Positions 43,750 to 51,991 of a DNA stretch of 64,000 bases are shown here, one piece after another. Where the stretch lies: assembly GCA_004557655.1 (NCBI GenBank), contig SFGJ01000004.1, forward strand, positions 1 through 64,000, given 5' to 3'. The stretch is from Clostridiales bacterium (GTDB taxonomy: Bacteria; Bacillota; Clostridia; Oscillospirales; Oscillospiraceae). Positions within the stretch are counted from its first letter, which is position 1, and every line of letters begins with the position of its first letter. The notes under the pieces were generated by a model. That model had not been told where the DNA came from. It worked only from the letters and a program-made list of their open reading frames with translations, and made no database searches. The translations under genes and the position numbers were made by a program.

Positions 43750-45050
43750 TTCGCTTCCTCCTTCAGCGGCAGCAGAATGTGCGCCGTCACGCCGCCTGTC
43801 TCGTTTTCCGTGTAGGACAGGCCGTAGGCACGTCCGCACAGCAGCTTAATGCGCTTTTGCACGTTCAGGATGCCGATGCTGTTGCCGGTGAGCTTGGCCG
43901 GCTGCTTGTTATAGTCCTGCAGCATGGCGTCAATGGCGGCCTTCTTCCCCTCCGCGAAGCCGCTGCCCGTATCCCGGACGCGGATCTCCATATCCCCCGC
44001 CGCCGTTTTCGCCGCGGAAATGGTGACCTTGCCCCGGTAGCCCATGTTCTTCAGGCCGTGAAGCAGTCCGTTTTCCACAATAGGCTGCAGGATGAAGTTG
44101 GGCACCTGCGCGTCTCCCAGTTCGGGGTCGATGTCATACTCGCAGCGCAGCTCCGGATAGCGGTAGCACATCAGCTCCATGTACGCCTCCAGCAGCTCCA
44201 TCTCGTCGTCCAATGTCACCATGGCCCGGTCCACCTTCACGCTGATGCGGAAGAAATCCACCAGACGCATCAGCAGATCCGCCACCTTCTTGTTCCCATC
44301 CAGTTGGGCCTGGATGCGGATGGTGTCCAGCGTATTATAGAGGAAGTGTGGGTTGACCTGACTTTTCAGGTGCAGCATGGACAGCTTCTGCTCCACCAGC
44401 TCCGCACGCAGTACCTCGGGATTTTCCAGCGTGAGGTAGAAGGACAGCGTCATCAGTGTGCTGCCCATGCCGGTGATGAGCCAGGTGTGGTTCAGTCCCT
44501 GCAGTATGCACACCACCATCTCAATGAGCAGGGCCACGCCCATGGTCTGTCTTTTCTTTCGGTGGATTTTCTTCCGGTTTGCCAGAAGCAGCCCGGCGCA
44601 CAGCAGCAGGTAAAACGCCACCGCACCGTAGGGCACCATCATGTAAGGGCCGGAGGAATAGTTGCCCTCCGGTGTCACGGTGTAGGAAAGCGGCAGCAGA
44701 AAATTGCCCAGCACCGCCACCGCCAGGAAGATCCGGGCCGGCAGATCCAGCTTCCGGGGTTGCCCCGTTTCCTCCTCCACCAGAATAGCGATATACTGAT
44801 AGAACAGGTAAATGACCACCACCATGGTGCCCAGGAACAGCCTGTGCAGGATACTGTTGAGCAGCTCCGGCACGGTGTCCAGATGGTTCACCGTGTAGAC
44901 TGTGGCTCCGTCCAGAGCCAGATTCGCCAGCACCGCTATCAGCAGCAGCGAAAAGGTCCTGTGCAACGGCGTGGGCTCCTTCTCCGTTGAGAAATAGATA
45001 TAGGCCACAAAGGCGACCACCAAAAACAGCGCGATTTCCATCCGCAGCAT
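43746..45050 (-). CDS. LytS/YesM-type sensor histidine kinase
   Basis: 434 aa; six or seven N-terminal membrane helices (to about residue 215) with no large outside domain, then His_kinase motif LKSQVNPHFLYNTLDTIRIQAQ (phospho-His in NPHFLYN) and HATPase with QPIVENGLLHGLKN and RDTGSGF. Overlaps the regulator by 4 nt. The multi-helix sensor suggests sensing within the membrane. Confidence 0.92.
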   Translation of the reverse strand: MLRMEIALFLVVAFVAYIYFSTEKEPTPLHRTFSLLLIAVLANLALDGATVYTVNHLDTVPELLNSILHRLFLGTMVVVIYLFYQYIAILVEEETGQPRKLDLPARIFLAVAVLGNFLLPLSYTVTPEGNYSSGPYMMVPYGAVAFYLLLCAGLLLANRKKIHRKKRQTMGVALLIEMVVCILQGLNHTWLITGMGSTLMTLSFYLTLENPEVLRAELVEQKLSMLHLKSQVNPHFLYNTLDTIRIQAQLDGNKKVADLLMRLVDFFRISVKVDRAMVTLDDEMELLEAYMELMCYRYPELRCEYDIDPELGDAQVPNFILQPIVENGLLHGLKNMGYRGKVTISAAKTAAGDMEIRVRDTGSGFAEGKKAAIDAMLQDYNKQPAKLTGNSIGILNVQKRIKLLCGRAYGLSYTENETGGVTAHILLPLKEEAK

Positions 45051-45101
45051 GGCACTCTCCCCCTTTCCTCTTTACCGTACCCTTATCATAACACAGATCT
45101 G

Positions 45102-45662
45102 TCAGGAATCCAGCCCGCTTTCTCCGGAATCAGCAAGCCGGGCATTGGCTTTTCCCTCCAGCTCCGCGCCGTAGCGGAAAATGAAGGAGGCCAGGATCAG
45201 GATAAGCCCCACGCCGATGCCGGGCAAATTGCTGACGATGCCGCCGTCCACATCCGGCGTGCCCAGGACGGCCATGACCACGGCGGAGATGACGATGGCC
45301 ACGATCGGCACATAGATGCAGCGGATGCCCAGCTTCTTCAGCAGGTCAGCGCCGTGTTCCGTAAAGGGCGTACCATCGGTCCGTTCCACCCGGAAATACT
45401 GTCCGGCAAAGGCCAGCAGGAGGATCTCGGCGGCAAGCAGGACCATGGCTGTGATCAGCATGGCAAATATCTTCTTCCAATCCGCGTCGGCGGGAAAGAT
45501 CTGCAGCGGCTCACCGAAGATGAAAAATACTTCTCCGCCGTTATACCGGGTCACGGCGCACAGCACGCCCACAGCGCACAGGCACGCGCCCACGATGCAG
45601 ATGATCCGTGCCACCTTGGTCAGAATTTCAAATACTTGAAAGGCTTTTTGAATGGACTGCAA
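45102..45662 (-). CDS. DUF2975-like four-helix membrane protein
   Basis: 186 aa; TTG start at 45662 with GGAGG 13 bases upstream. Four membrane helices and the characteristic GTPFTEHGADLLKKLGIRCIYV between helices 2 and 3, seen in DUF2975 proteins. No known function. Separated from the kinase gene by 50 bases; may be co-transcribed with the two-component pair. Confidence 0.7.
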   Translation of the reverse strand: MQSIQKAFQVFEILTKVARIICIVGACLCAVGVLCAVTRYNGGEVFFIFGEPLQIFPADADWKKIFAMLITAMVLLAAEILLLAFAGQYFRVERTDGTPFTEHGADLLKKLGIRCIYVPIVAIVISAVVMAVLGTPDVDGGIVSNLPGIGVGLILILASFIFRYGAELEGKANARLADSGESGLDS

Positions 45663-45837
45663 TGTTTTTGGTATTCCTCCGTTTCTATGCGCCCCGCGGA
45701 TGGACGCGGCAGCTTACACGGATATAATACGGAAAAGTCCCCCCTGCATATAGTCTTCTTTTGCAGGGAAATGTGTCCGTTTTGTAGTCTCCTCTCCCCA
45801 GCCTCTCTACACGGGAGGGCTTATTTCGCCCGTCACA

Positions 45838-45873
45838 CAAAACAGCGCCGCCCTTCCCACGAAAGACGGCGCT
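45838..45873 (-). terminator. Terminator of thrS
   Basis: AGCGCCG / CGGCGCT stem with a 16-nt loop and TTTT on the minus strand. Confidence 0.7.
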
Positions 45874-45889
45874 ATCGGGCACAATATGA

Positions 45890-47683
45890 TTACTTTCTGG
45901 CCTTACTGTCCACCACATCACGCAGCAGCGCGGTGAACTCGTCCATGGTCATGGCGCCCAGATCGCCCTCGGCGCGGTGACGGGGAGAAACGGTGCCGTT
46001 CTCCATATCCCGGTCGCCCACCACCACCATGTAGGGCACCTTTTCCATCTGGGCATCCCGGATCTTCTTGCCGATCTTCTCATTGCGGTAGTCCACCTCC
46101 ACCCGGAAGTCCTGGGCCTCCAGAGCCTTGGCGGCAGCGGCGCAGTAGTCGGCAGCCCGGTCGGTGACGGGCAGGAAGCGCACCTGCTCGGGCGCCATCC
46201 AGGTGGGCAGCGCGCCTGCATACTCCTCAATGAGGTAGGCCAAGGTGCGCTCGTAGCAGCCCAGGGAGGTGCGGTGGATGATATAGGGCAGCGCCTTTTC
46301 GCCGTTCTCGTCGATATAGTACATACCGAAGCGCTGGGCCAGGAGCATATCAATCTGGATGGTGACCAGGGTGTCCTCCTTGCCGAAGACATTCTTGTAC
46401 TGGATGTCCAGCTTGGGGCCGTAGAAGGCGGCCTCGTCGATGCCGATCTCGTAGTTTACATCCAGGTCGTCCAGGATCTGGCCCATGACACGCTGGGCCT
46501 CGTCCCACTGCTCCTTGGTGCCCTCGTACTTGTTGTTGGGGTTGGCGGGATCCCACTGGGAGAAGCGGAAGGTGCACTTATCCAGCAGGCCCACGGTGCC
46601 CAGGCAATATTTCGCCAGCTCCAGGCAGCCCTTGAACTCCTCCTCCAACTGATCGGGACGCAGCACCAAATGTCCCTCGGAAATGGTGAACTGGCGCACA
46701 CGGATGAGGCCGTGCATCTCGCCGGAATCCTCGTTGCGGAACAGGGTGGAGGTCTCGCCCAGGCGCATGGGCAGGTCACGATAGGACCGTTGGCGGTTTA
46801 GATACACCTGATACTGGAAGGGGCAGGTCATGGGCCGCAGAGCGAAGCATTCCTTGGTCTCGTCATGGGGATCGCCCAGGATGAACATACCGTCCAGATA
46901 GTGGTCCCAATGGCCGGAGATCTTATACAGCTCCCGCTTGGCCATAAGGGGAGTCTTGGTCAGCAGATAGCCGCGGCTGCGCTCGGTGTCCTCTACCCAG
47001 CGCTGCAGAAGCTGGATCACCCGTGCGCCCTTGGGCAGCAGGATGGGCAGACCCTGGCCGATGAAGTCCACGGTGGTGAAATACTCCAGATCGCGGCCCA
47101 GCTTGTTATGGTCACGCTTCAGCGCTTCCTCCCGCTGCTGCATATACTCGTCCAGCTCCTCCTTCTTGGGGAAGGCCACGGCGTAAATGCGCTGGAGCAT
47201 CTTGCGGCTCGAGTCACCCCGCCAGTAGGCGCCGCAGCACTGGGTCAGCTTGATGGCGTTGCCCTTGATGCGGCCGGTGGAATCCAGATGGGGGCCGGCG
47301 CACAGGTCCACGAACTCACCCTGCTTATAGAAGGAGATGTGCGCGTCCTCCGGCAGATCGTTGATCAGCTCCACCTTGTACGGCTCGTCCTTTTCCTGCA
47401 TATAGGCGACGGCCTCCGCCCGGGGCAGCTCAAAGCGCTCCAGCTTCAGCTTCTCCTTGCAGATCTTGCGCATCTCTGCCTCCAGAGCGTCCATGTGCTC
47501 CTGGGTGAAGTTGAAGGGTGCGTCAAAGTCGTAATAAAAGCCGTTGTCAATGGACGGGCCGATGGCCAGCTTCACCTCGGGGTACAGACGCTTCACGGCC
47601 TGAGCCAGCACATGGGAGCAGGTGTGCCAATACGTCTTGCGGTAGTCCTTGTTTTCAAAGGTGTAGATGTTTTCCTCGCTCAT
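45890..47683 (-). CDS. thrS: Threonyl-tRNA synthetase without TGS domain
   Basis: 597 aa; ATG behind AGGAGG. It begins directly at the editing domain: WHTCSHVLAQAVKRLYPE (HxxxH) and DLCAGPHLDSTG, then the class II core with motif 2 (FRNEDSGEMHGLIRVRQF) and motif 3 (YIIHRTSLGCYERTLAYLIEEY), and an anticodon-binding domain. The usual ~60-residue TGS domain in front is absent. Charges tRNA(Thr). Controlled by the T-box leader upstream. Confidence 0.95.
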   Translation of the reverse strand: MSEENIYTFENKDYRKTYWHTCSHVLAQAVKRLYPEVKLAIGPSIDNGFYYDFDAPFNFTQEHMDALEAEMRKICKEKLKLERFELPRAEAVAYMQEKDEPYKVELINDLPEDAHISFYKQGEFVDLCAGPHLDSTGRIKGNAIKLTQCCGAYWRGDSSRKMLQRIYAVAFPKKEELDEYMQQREEALKRDHNKLGRDLEYFTTVDFIGQGLPILLPKGARVIQLLQRWVEDTERSRGYLLTKTPLMAKRELYKISGHWDHYLDGMFILGDPHDETKECFALRPMTCPFQYQVYLNRQRSYRDLPMRLGETSTLFRNEDSGEMHGLIRVRQFTISEGHLVLRPDQLEEEFKGCLELAKYCLGTVGLLDKCTFRFSQWDPANPNNKYEGTKEQWDEAQRVMGQILDDLDVNYEIGIDEAAFYGPKLDIQYKNVFGKEDTLVTIQIDMLLAQRFGMYYIDENGEKALPYIIHRTSLGCYERTLAYLIEEYAGALPTWMAPEQVRFLPVTDRAADYCAAAAKALEAQDFRVEVDYRNEKIGKKIRDAQMEKVPYMVVVGDRDMENGTVSPRHRAEGDLGAMTMDEFTALLRDVVDSKARK

Positions 47684-47718
47684 GGTTTTTTCCTCCTTGT
47701 CTTATTGGGGGCGGGTAT

Positions 47719-47983
47719 AAAAAATCCCCACCCCTGATCGGATTCAGGGGTGAGGTAAATGTACTTTACTCCACGGTTCCACCCTGCTTACGGAAAGCTT
47801 CCGTCGCTCGTGTTCTCTGTAACGGGAGATCCCGTCCCGGCCTACTGGGGGTCGCCCCCGTTGGGCGGGCTGCTCGGAGGCGGTACCGCGTTGCCATCCG
47901 CTGCGCTTTTCACACCAAAGCAAAGCGCTCTCTGAAGGTTCCGGCAGGCGGCGTCCTCGTCAATGCCTTTTAATATGGAAATC
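47719..47983 (-). ncRNA. T-box riboswitch (tRNA-Thr sensing) upstream of thrS
   Basis: The canonical T-box AGGGTGGAACCGTGG lies at 47771-47785 (minus strand), followed by a terminator hairpin (47726-47753) and T-run (47719-47724). Upstream is the GA-rich stem-I base (GACGAGGA) and a candidate ACC (Thr) specifier near 47882-47884. Uncharged tRNA(Thr) would stabilise the antiterminator. Confidence 0.92.
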
Positions 47984-48012
47984 AATATAGCACGCTTTTG
48001 GGTGTTTGTCAA
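47984..48012 (-). promoter_or_regulatory. thrS promoter
   Basis: TTGACA, 17 nt, TATATT on the minus strand; the -35 overlaps the stop region of the upstream EamA-HAD gene. Confidence 0.85.
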
Positions 48013-49520
48013 TCCTGCAGTCCCAGCATTTTTGACAGCTCCCGGGCAGTTGCGGCAATAGCCTCCGCACCGTTTTCCACCAGGCATTCCCAGCTGCGAA
48101 AGCCCCAGCACACGCTGAAAACCGGCAGGCCGGCATTTCTGCCCGTCTGCACGTCCACCTCGCTGTCGCCCACATAGACGGCGCCTTCCCGGCTGCAGCC
48201 CATTTCCTCCAGTGCCCGGTTCACCAGGTCCGGCGCAGGCTTAGGCGGCAGGTCTGCCCTCTGGCCGAAGGCCGGCACACCGGGGAAAAATCTCCGGGCC
48301 AGGAGCTTGGTGGTCTCGTCGGGCTTGTTGGACACGATGCCCACCCGCACCCCCGCTTTTTTCAACCCCTGCAGCAGCTCCTCTATCCCCTCGTAGGGGC
48401 AGGTCATTTCGCAGTTGTGTGCCTGATACCACGCCCGGTACTCCTCCAGCAGCGCCGTAAATTCCTCCTCCCCCACGGTCTCCGGCAGGGCGCGGCGCAT
48501 GAGCGCGGCCGCTCCGCTGCCCACAAAGGAGCGAACCTCCTCCAGCGTCCGGGTGGGGTAGCCATGGATCCGCAGGATATGATTCACGGCGTTCTGCAGG
48601 TCATCCAGCGTGTTGAGGAGGGTACCGTCCATGTCAAAGAGCACGGTGCGGACCCCCTCTTTTTTGTGGTGCACCGGCCAATGCGGCAGCAGGATACTGC
48701 CCACAATGAGGGCGATGCCCACATAGCCCAGCGGCGCCACCCGCTCCCGGAGGAAAACAGCCCCGAAAATGGTGGCAAAGGTGGGACTCAAGGCGCAGAA
48801 AAGACTGGCCCGGCTGGCACTGATGCGGCTCTGGGCCACAGGCTGCAGCGTGTATCCAAAGCCGGTGCATACCACCGCCAGCGCCGCGATTATGCCCCAT
48901 TCGCTGCCGCTCTGGGGCAGGCGGGGCGTTTCGAATATAAACGAGGCCATGAGGGCAAACAAGCCCAGAAAGCCCACCTCCAGCACACCCAGGGTGAAGC
49001 TGTCCGCCCTGTGGCTGGTGCGGTCGATGGTGATGATGCCCACGGCGTACAGAAAGGCCGACAAAATGGCAATGCACTCGCCCGCGCCCAGATGAAAGCC
49101 GCCGCCCTCCAGAGATAAGAGCGCCACGCCGCACACGGCGGTAAGGGCGCACAGGATGCTCATCGCCTTGGGCAGCCTGCGCCGCACAAGAGCCTCCAGC
49201 AGCGGCACAAGGATGATGGCGAGGTTTTCAAGCAGGGATACCGTGCCGGAATTCACCGTCCGCAATGACAGCATCTCGCAGGACATCACCGCAAAGAAGA
49301 TGAAGCCCACCAGTGCCCCCCACATCACCGTGCGGCGATCCAGTCCCCGCGCCACTTTTTTCCCGAACAGGGCAAGCAGCAGCGCGAAGGCCAGCAGAAA
49401 GCGCACCGCCAGCATGGTGAAGGCCGGCATGGTCTCCAGCCCTATTTTGTTGAACATAAACGAGGTGCTGCGGGCAATGATGACCGACGCCATCAGCACC
49501 TCGGCTTTCCTTTCGGACAT
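48009..49520 (-). CDS. EamA transporter fused to a HAD-family phosphatase
   Basis: 503 aa. Residues 1-285 form two EamA repeats with ten membrane helices (GLETMPAFTMLAVRFLLAFAL, RASLFCALSPTFATIFGAVFLRERVAP). After WPVHHKKEGVR the chain continues RTVLFDMDGTLLNTLDDL, a complete HAD hydrolase of phosphoglycolate phosphatase type (VGIVSNKPDETTK, VYVGDSEVDVQTGRNAGLP). Fusion rather than two genes: one frame without any start or ribosome site at the join. It may export or dephosphorylate a metabolite in a coupled way. Co-directional with the two genes upstream. Confidence 0.85.
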   Translation of the reverse strand: MSERKAEVLMASVIIARSTSFMFNKIGLETMPAFTMLAVRFLLAFALLLALFGKKVARGLDRRTVMWGALVGFIFFAVMSCEMLSLRTVNSGTVSLLENLAIILVPLLEALVRRRLPKAMSILCALTAVCGVALLSLEGGGFHLGAGECIAILSAFLYAVGIITIDRTSHRADSFTLGVLEVGFLGLFALMASFIFETPRLPQSGSEWGIIAALAVVCTGFGYTLQPVAQSRISASRASLFCALSPTFATIFGAVFLRERVAPLGYVGIALIVGSILLPHWPVHHKKEGVRTVLFDMDGTLLNTLDDLQNAVNHILRIHGYPTRTLEEVRSFVGSGAAALMRRALPETVGEEEFTALLEEYRAWYQAHNCEMTCPYEGIEELLQGLKKAGVRVGIVSNKPDETTKLLARRFFPGVPAFGQRADLPPKPAPDLVNRALEEMGCSREGAVYVGDSEVDVQTGRNAGLPVFSVCWGFRSWECLVENGAEAIAATARELSKMLGLQD

Positions 49521-49534
49521 GGTTTTTCCCTTCT

Positions 49535-51001
49535 TTACCGTGTTTCCTTTTCAAACAGAACATCAAAGGGCTTGCAGGGGCAGTCCTCCCCCCGGCAGCC
49601 GTCCTGCTTTGCCCAGGGGCAGGTCTGCGCGCAATACTCCCGGCAGACATTGCGCAGGGCGTACATAGCCATGGTGCAGGACACGGAATATGTATTCTCC
49701 CCGTCCACGCCCTCATAGGGCTTTTCTCCCAGGGGCTTTTCCAGATGCTTTTGCAGCTTTTCCGTCAGCATCCACATGGATCGGACCGGGATGTCCTCCC
49801 CTGCCAGCACCTCCGACACCTCCGGCACCATATTCTCCGTCATGGAGTTGGAATTGCGCAGGCGGCTCACCCCCACGAACTCAGCTTTCCCGCCCTTTTT
49901 CAGCCACCGGAAATACCCGGTGATGCGGGTGTCGAGATTTTCGTAGAATTTTCGGTCACTGATGCCCCGCTGACCGACAGATTCCTCCCACAGCTCCCGC
50001 TCCATGCCCCGGATCACTGCCTTGCGCAGACCGTTTTTCTCCGGATCGTTTAAAAAATCCCTGCAATCGCCCCAGTTGGCCGATCCGCTGCCGCTGGCCA
50101 CAAGCTGCCCCGTGCTGCACTGGGCCAGATTGTTCTGCCGCCACAGGAGGATGCTGCCGTTTTCCTTGATGCACAATGTGGTGACTCCCGGCTCATTGGC
50201 CATGGCACACTCTCCCGTTGCCCGGAGCCGACGGCTTCCGCTCTCATCCAATGTGTAGGGGATCCACTTGGGATCCGTGGCCCGGGCCATCTCCTCCTTG
50301 TCCCGGTTGCGTGTGAGCACCCGTCCGGGGATGATGTTGGTGAGGTACGAGTCAAAATAGCAGGTCTTGTGTATCCTCACGGGTTTTTCGGGATGTGCCG
50401 GATCCGGCTCACTGCACAGGCCGTACTTGATCTCGTTATAAAACTGCTTGCCGCTGTACATGGCCTCCCGGTGATTGTGACGTAGGAATTTTCTGTAGGT
50501 ATTTTCCCAGTTTTCCTTCCGGCTGATGTGGTTATTGAGCCGTTTCTCGTAATCCCTGTCCCGCACGATATCCAGGGGACGGTCGCTGCGCAGCAGCTCG
50601 TCCACCTTATCGCTGCGGAATACAGGCTCTGTCCCTTTGCCGCCCATGCGCAGATCCAGCCTCTCCCACTCCTTGCCGGGGGCTTCCACATTCTCATAGA
50701 ACCCCTCGTCTCTTTCCTCGGTGGTAAAGCGGTCTTCATAGTGGGCGGCAAGATCCAGCACCTTGATGATTGCGGACAGGGCAAAAGCCGCGATATACAG
50801 CACCCGGTTCCAGACGCTGCCGCTGACCAGATCCATAATATCCAGCACGGCACTCACCAGTGAATACACAAGCAGCACCAGCGCGATCATGGAGATCCAT
50901 TTGATGTTCCGCCGGGCGGTATAGGTCCAATAGCTCCATTTATTGGCTATGGGTACATACAGAGGGTGGACCCGCTGGGTCCTGTTGCCCAAGAAGCTCA
51001 T
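49535..51001 (-). CDS. Membrane protein with Nudix-like motif and Cys-rich tail, unknown function
   Basis: 488 aa from ATG 50999-51001 behind GGGAGG. Two helices near the N-terminus (about 30-80), then a large soluble part. It contains GMERELWEESVG, which resembles the REL-x-EE part of a Nudix box although the upstream Glu is missing, and GYFRWLKKGGKAEFVGVSRL. The tail has seven cysteines (CREYCAQTC, DGCRGEDCPCKP), a possible metal site. The start overlaps the PP2C-like gene by 62 nt in another frame. I do not recognise a characterised family. Confidence 0.6.
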   Translation of the reverse strand: MSFLGNRTQRVHPLYVPIANKWSYWTYTARRNIKWISMIALVLLVYSLVSAVLDIMDLVSGSVWNRVLYIAAFALSAIIKVLDLAAHYEDRFTTEERDEGFYENVEAPGKEWERLDLRMGGKGTEPVFRSDKVDELLRSDRPLDIVRDRDYEKRLNNHISRKENWENTYRKFLRHNHREAMYSGKQFYNEIKYGLCSEPDPAHPEKPVRIHKTCYFDSYLTNIIPGRVLTRNRDKEEMARATDPKWIPYTLDESGSRRLRATGECAMANEPGVTTLCIKENGSILLWRQNNLAQCSTGQLVASGSGSANWGDCRDFLNDPEKNGLRKAVIRGMERELWEESVGQRGISDRKFYENLDTRITGYFRWLKKGGKAEFVGVSRLRNSNSMTENMVPEVSEVLAGEDIPVRSMWMLTEKLQKHLEKPLGEKPYEGVDGENTYSVSCTMAMYALRNVCREYCAQTCPWAKQDGCRGEDCPCKPFDVLFEKETR

Positions 51002-51836
51002 GTTTTTCCTCCCATCCGATCCGCGCCGCAGCGGCGGTAGTATCATCCCGCAGCTTGAAGCGGGGCACAAGGAGCATATCTCTGTCCTGCTCCTGTTTTT
51101 CAAACAAACTATCCATCAGCGTCTGCGCCCCCTGCTCCAGCAGCATCCGGTGCAGTGCGGCGGCGTCCCAACCGGGCATGAAGTGGATCAGCTGGGCGAA
51201 GCCGTCCGAATAGGCGCACACCGAGCGGCACTCCCGCAGGGGCAGCCGGGCCGTTTGCGCATGGTCGATTCCCACGCCGGTGGGGTCCAGAGCCCAGTAG
51301 CCTTCCGGCGTATTATGCAGGGCACGGTGCTTTTGCAAAATGGGTGTGGCCCAGCGCCGTGCCTCCTCCATGGTGCAGCCGGTGTCCCGGCAACGGGCCA
51401 GCATCTGCTCCAATACCAGCGCGTCCAGCCGTGTCAGCTCCCGCTCCTGCCAGCACAAAACGCTTCCGTCCGCCTTTTCCGCCGACGCGCCGCAGTCCCC
51501 CAGCCGCAGCAGTTCCAACTCATCCCCCCGGCAGCGCCAAACGGCAATGGCCGCCGTGGGCAGAGCCTCCGCAGGCCCGTCCCAACGCCGAAGGACAGTA
51601 TCCATGGCGGTGTGGAGAATATCGGAAAGGGAAAGGTGCCGATCCGGCAGCAGCTCCTGCAAAAGCCGCGCCGTTTGCCCGGCAAACCATCGGGCGTCGC
51701 TCCGGGGGTCCATATAATTCCTGTGGGAAAGTCCCGTGGCTCCGTCCACGACAAACAGGAAATCCTTTCCCGCTCCCACGGCATCCTCATTGGCGTGCAG
51801 ACCCGCGCGGGTCACAGCCTGTATGTCCCGGAACAT
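50940..51836 (-). CDS. PP2C-like Ser/Thr protein phosphatase
   Basis: 298 aa from ATG 51834-51836, eight bases after AGAGG. FLFVVDGATGLS matches the metal-binding VxDGxxG of PP2C, with AAIAVWRCRGDELELLRLGDCGA, CAYSDGFAQLIH and a later DDTTAAAARI (DDxT) completing the set. Short PP2C variant. Overlaps the start of the membrane/Nudix-like gene, so the two are probably a functional pair. Confidence 0.78.
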   Translation of the reverse strand: MFRDIQAVTRAGLHANEDAVGAGKDFLFVVDGATGLSHRNYMDPRSDARWFAGQTARLLQELLPDRHLSLSDILHTAMDTVLRRWDGPAEALPTAAIAVWRCRGDELELLRLGDCGASAEKADGSVLCWQERELTRLDALVLEQMLARCRDTGCTMEEARRWATPILQKHRALHNTPEGYWALDPTGVGIDHAQTARLPLRECRSVCAYSDGFAQLIHFMPGWDAAALHRMLLEQGAQTLMDSLFEKQEQDRDMLLVPRFKLRDDTTAAAARIGWEEKHELLGQQDPAGPPSVCTHSQ

Positions 51837-51962
51837 CTTTCCCACCTCTTTCTATCATTACACGCTTATTATATACTACGCGCCGCGGCAAAGTAAAGGG
51901 CGGATCCCAGAGCAAAAACACCGAAAGGATCCTGCTGTATGTGCCGCAGAATGTCTCAGAAC

Positions 51963-51990
51963 AAAAAGCAGCCCCGCAAGCAGGCTGCTT
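51963..51990 (-). terminator. Terminator of the smc-to-ROK operon
   Basis: AGCAGCC / GGCTGCT with a 9-nt loop and a T-run on the minus strand (TTTTTG). Confidence 0.8.
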
Positions 51991-51991
51991 T

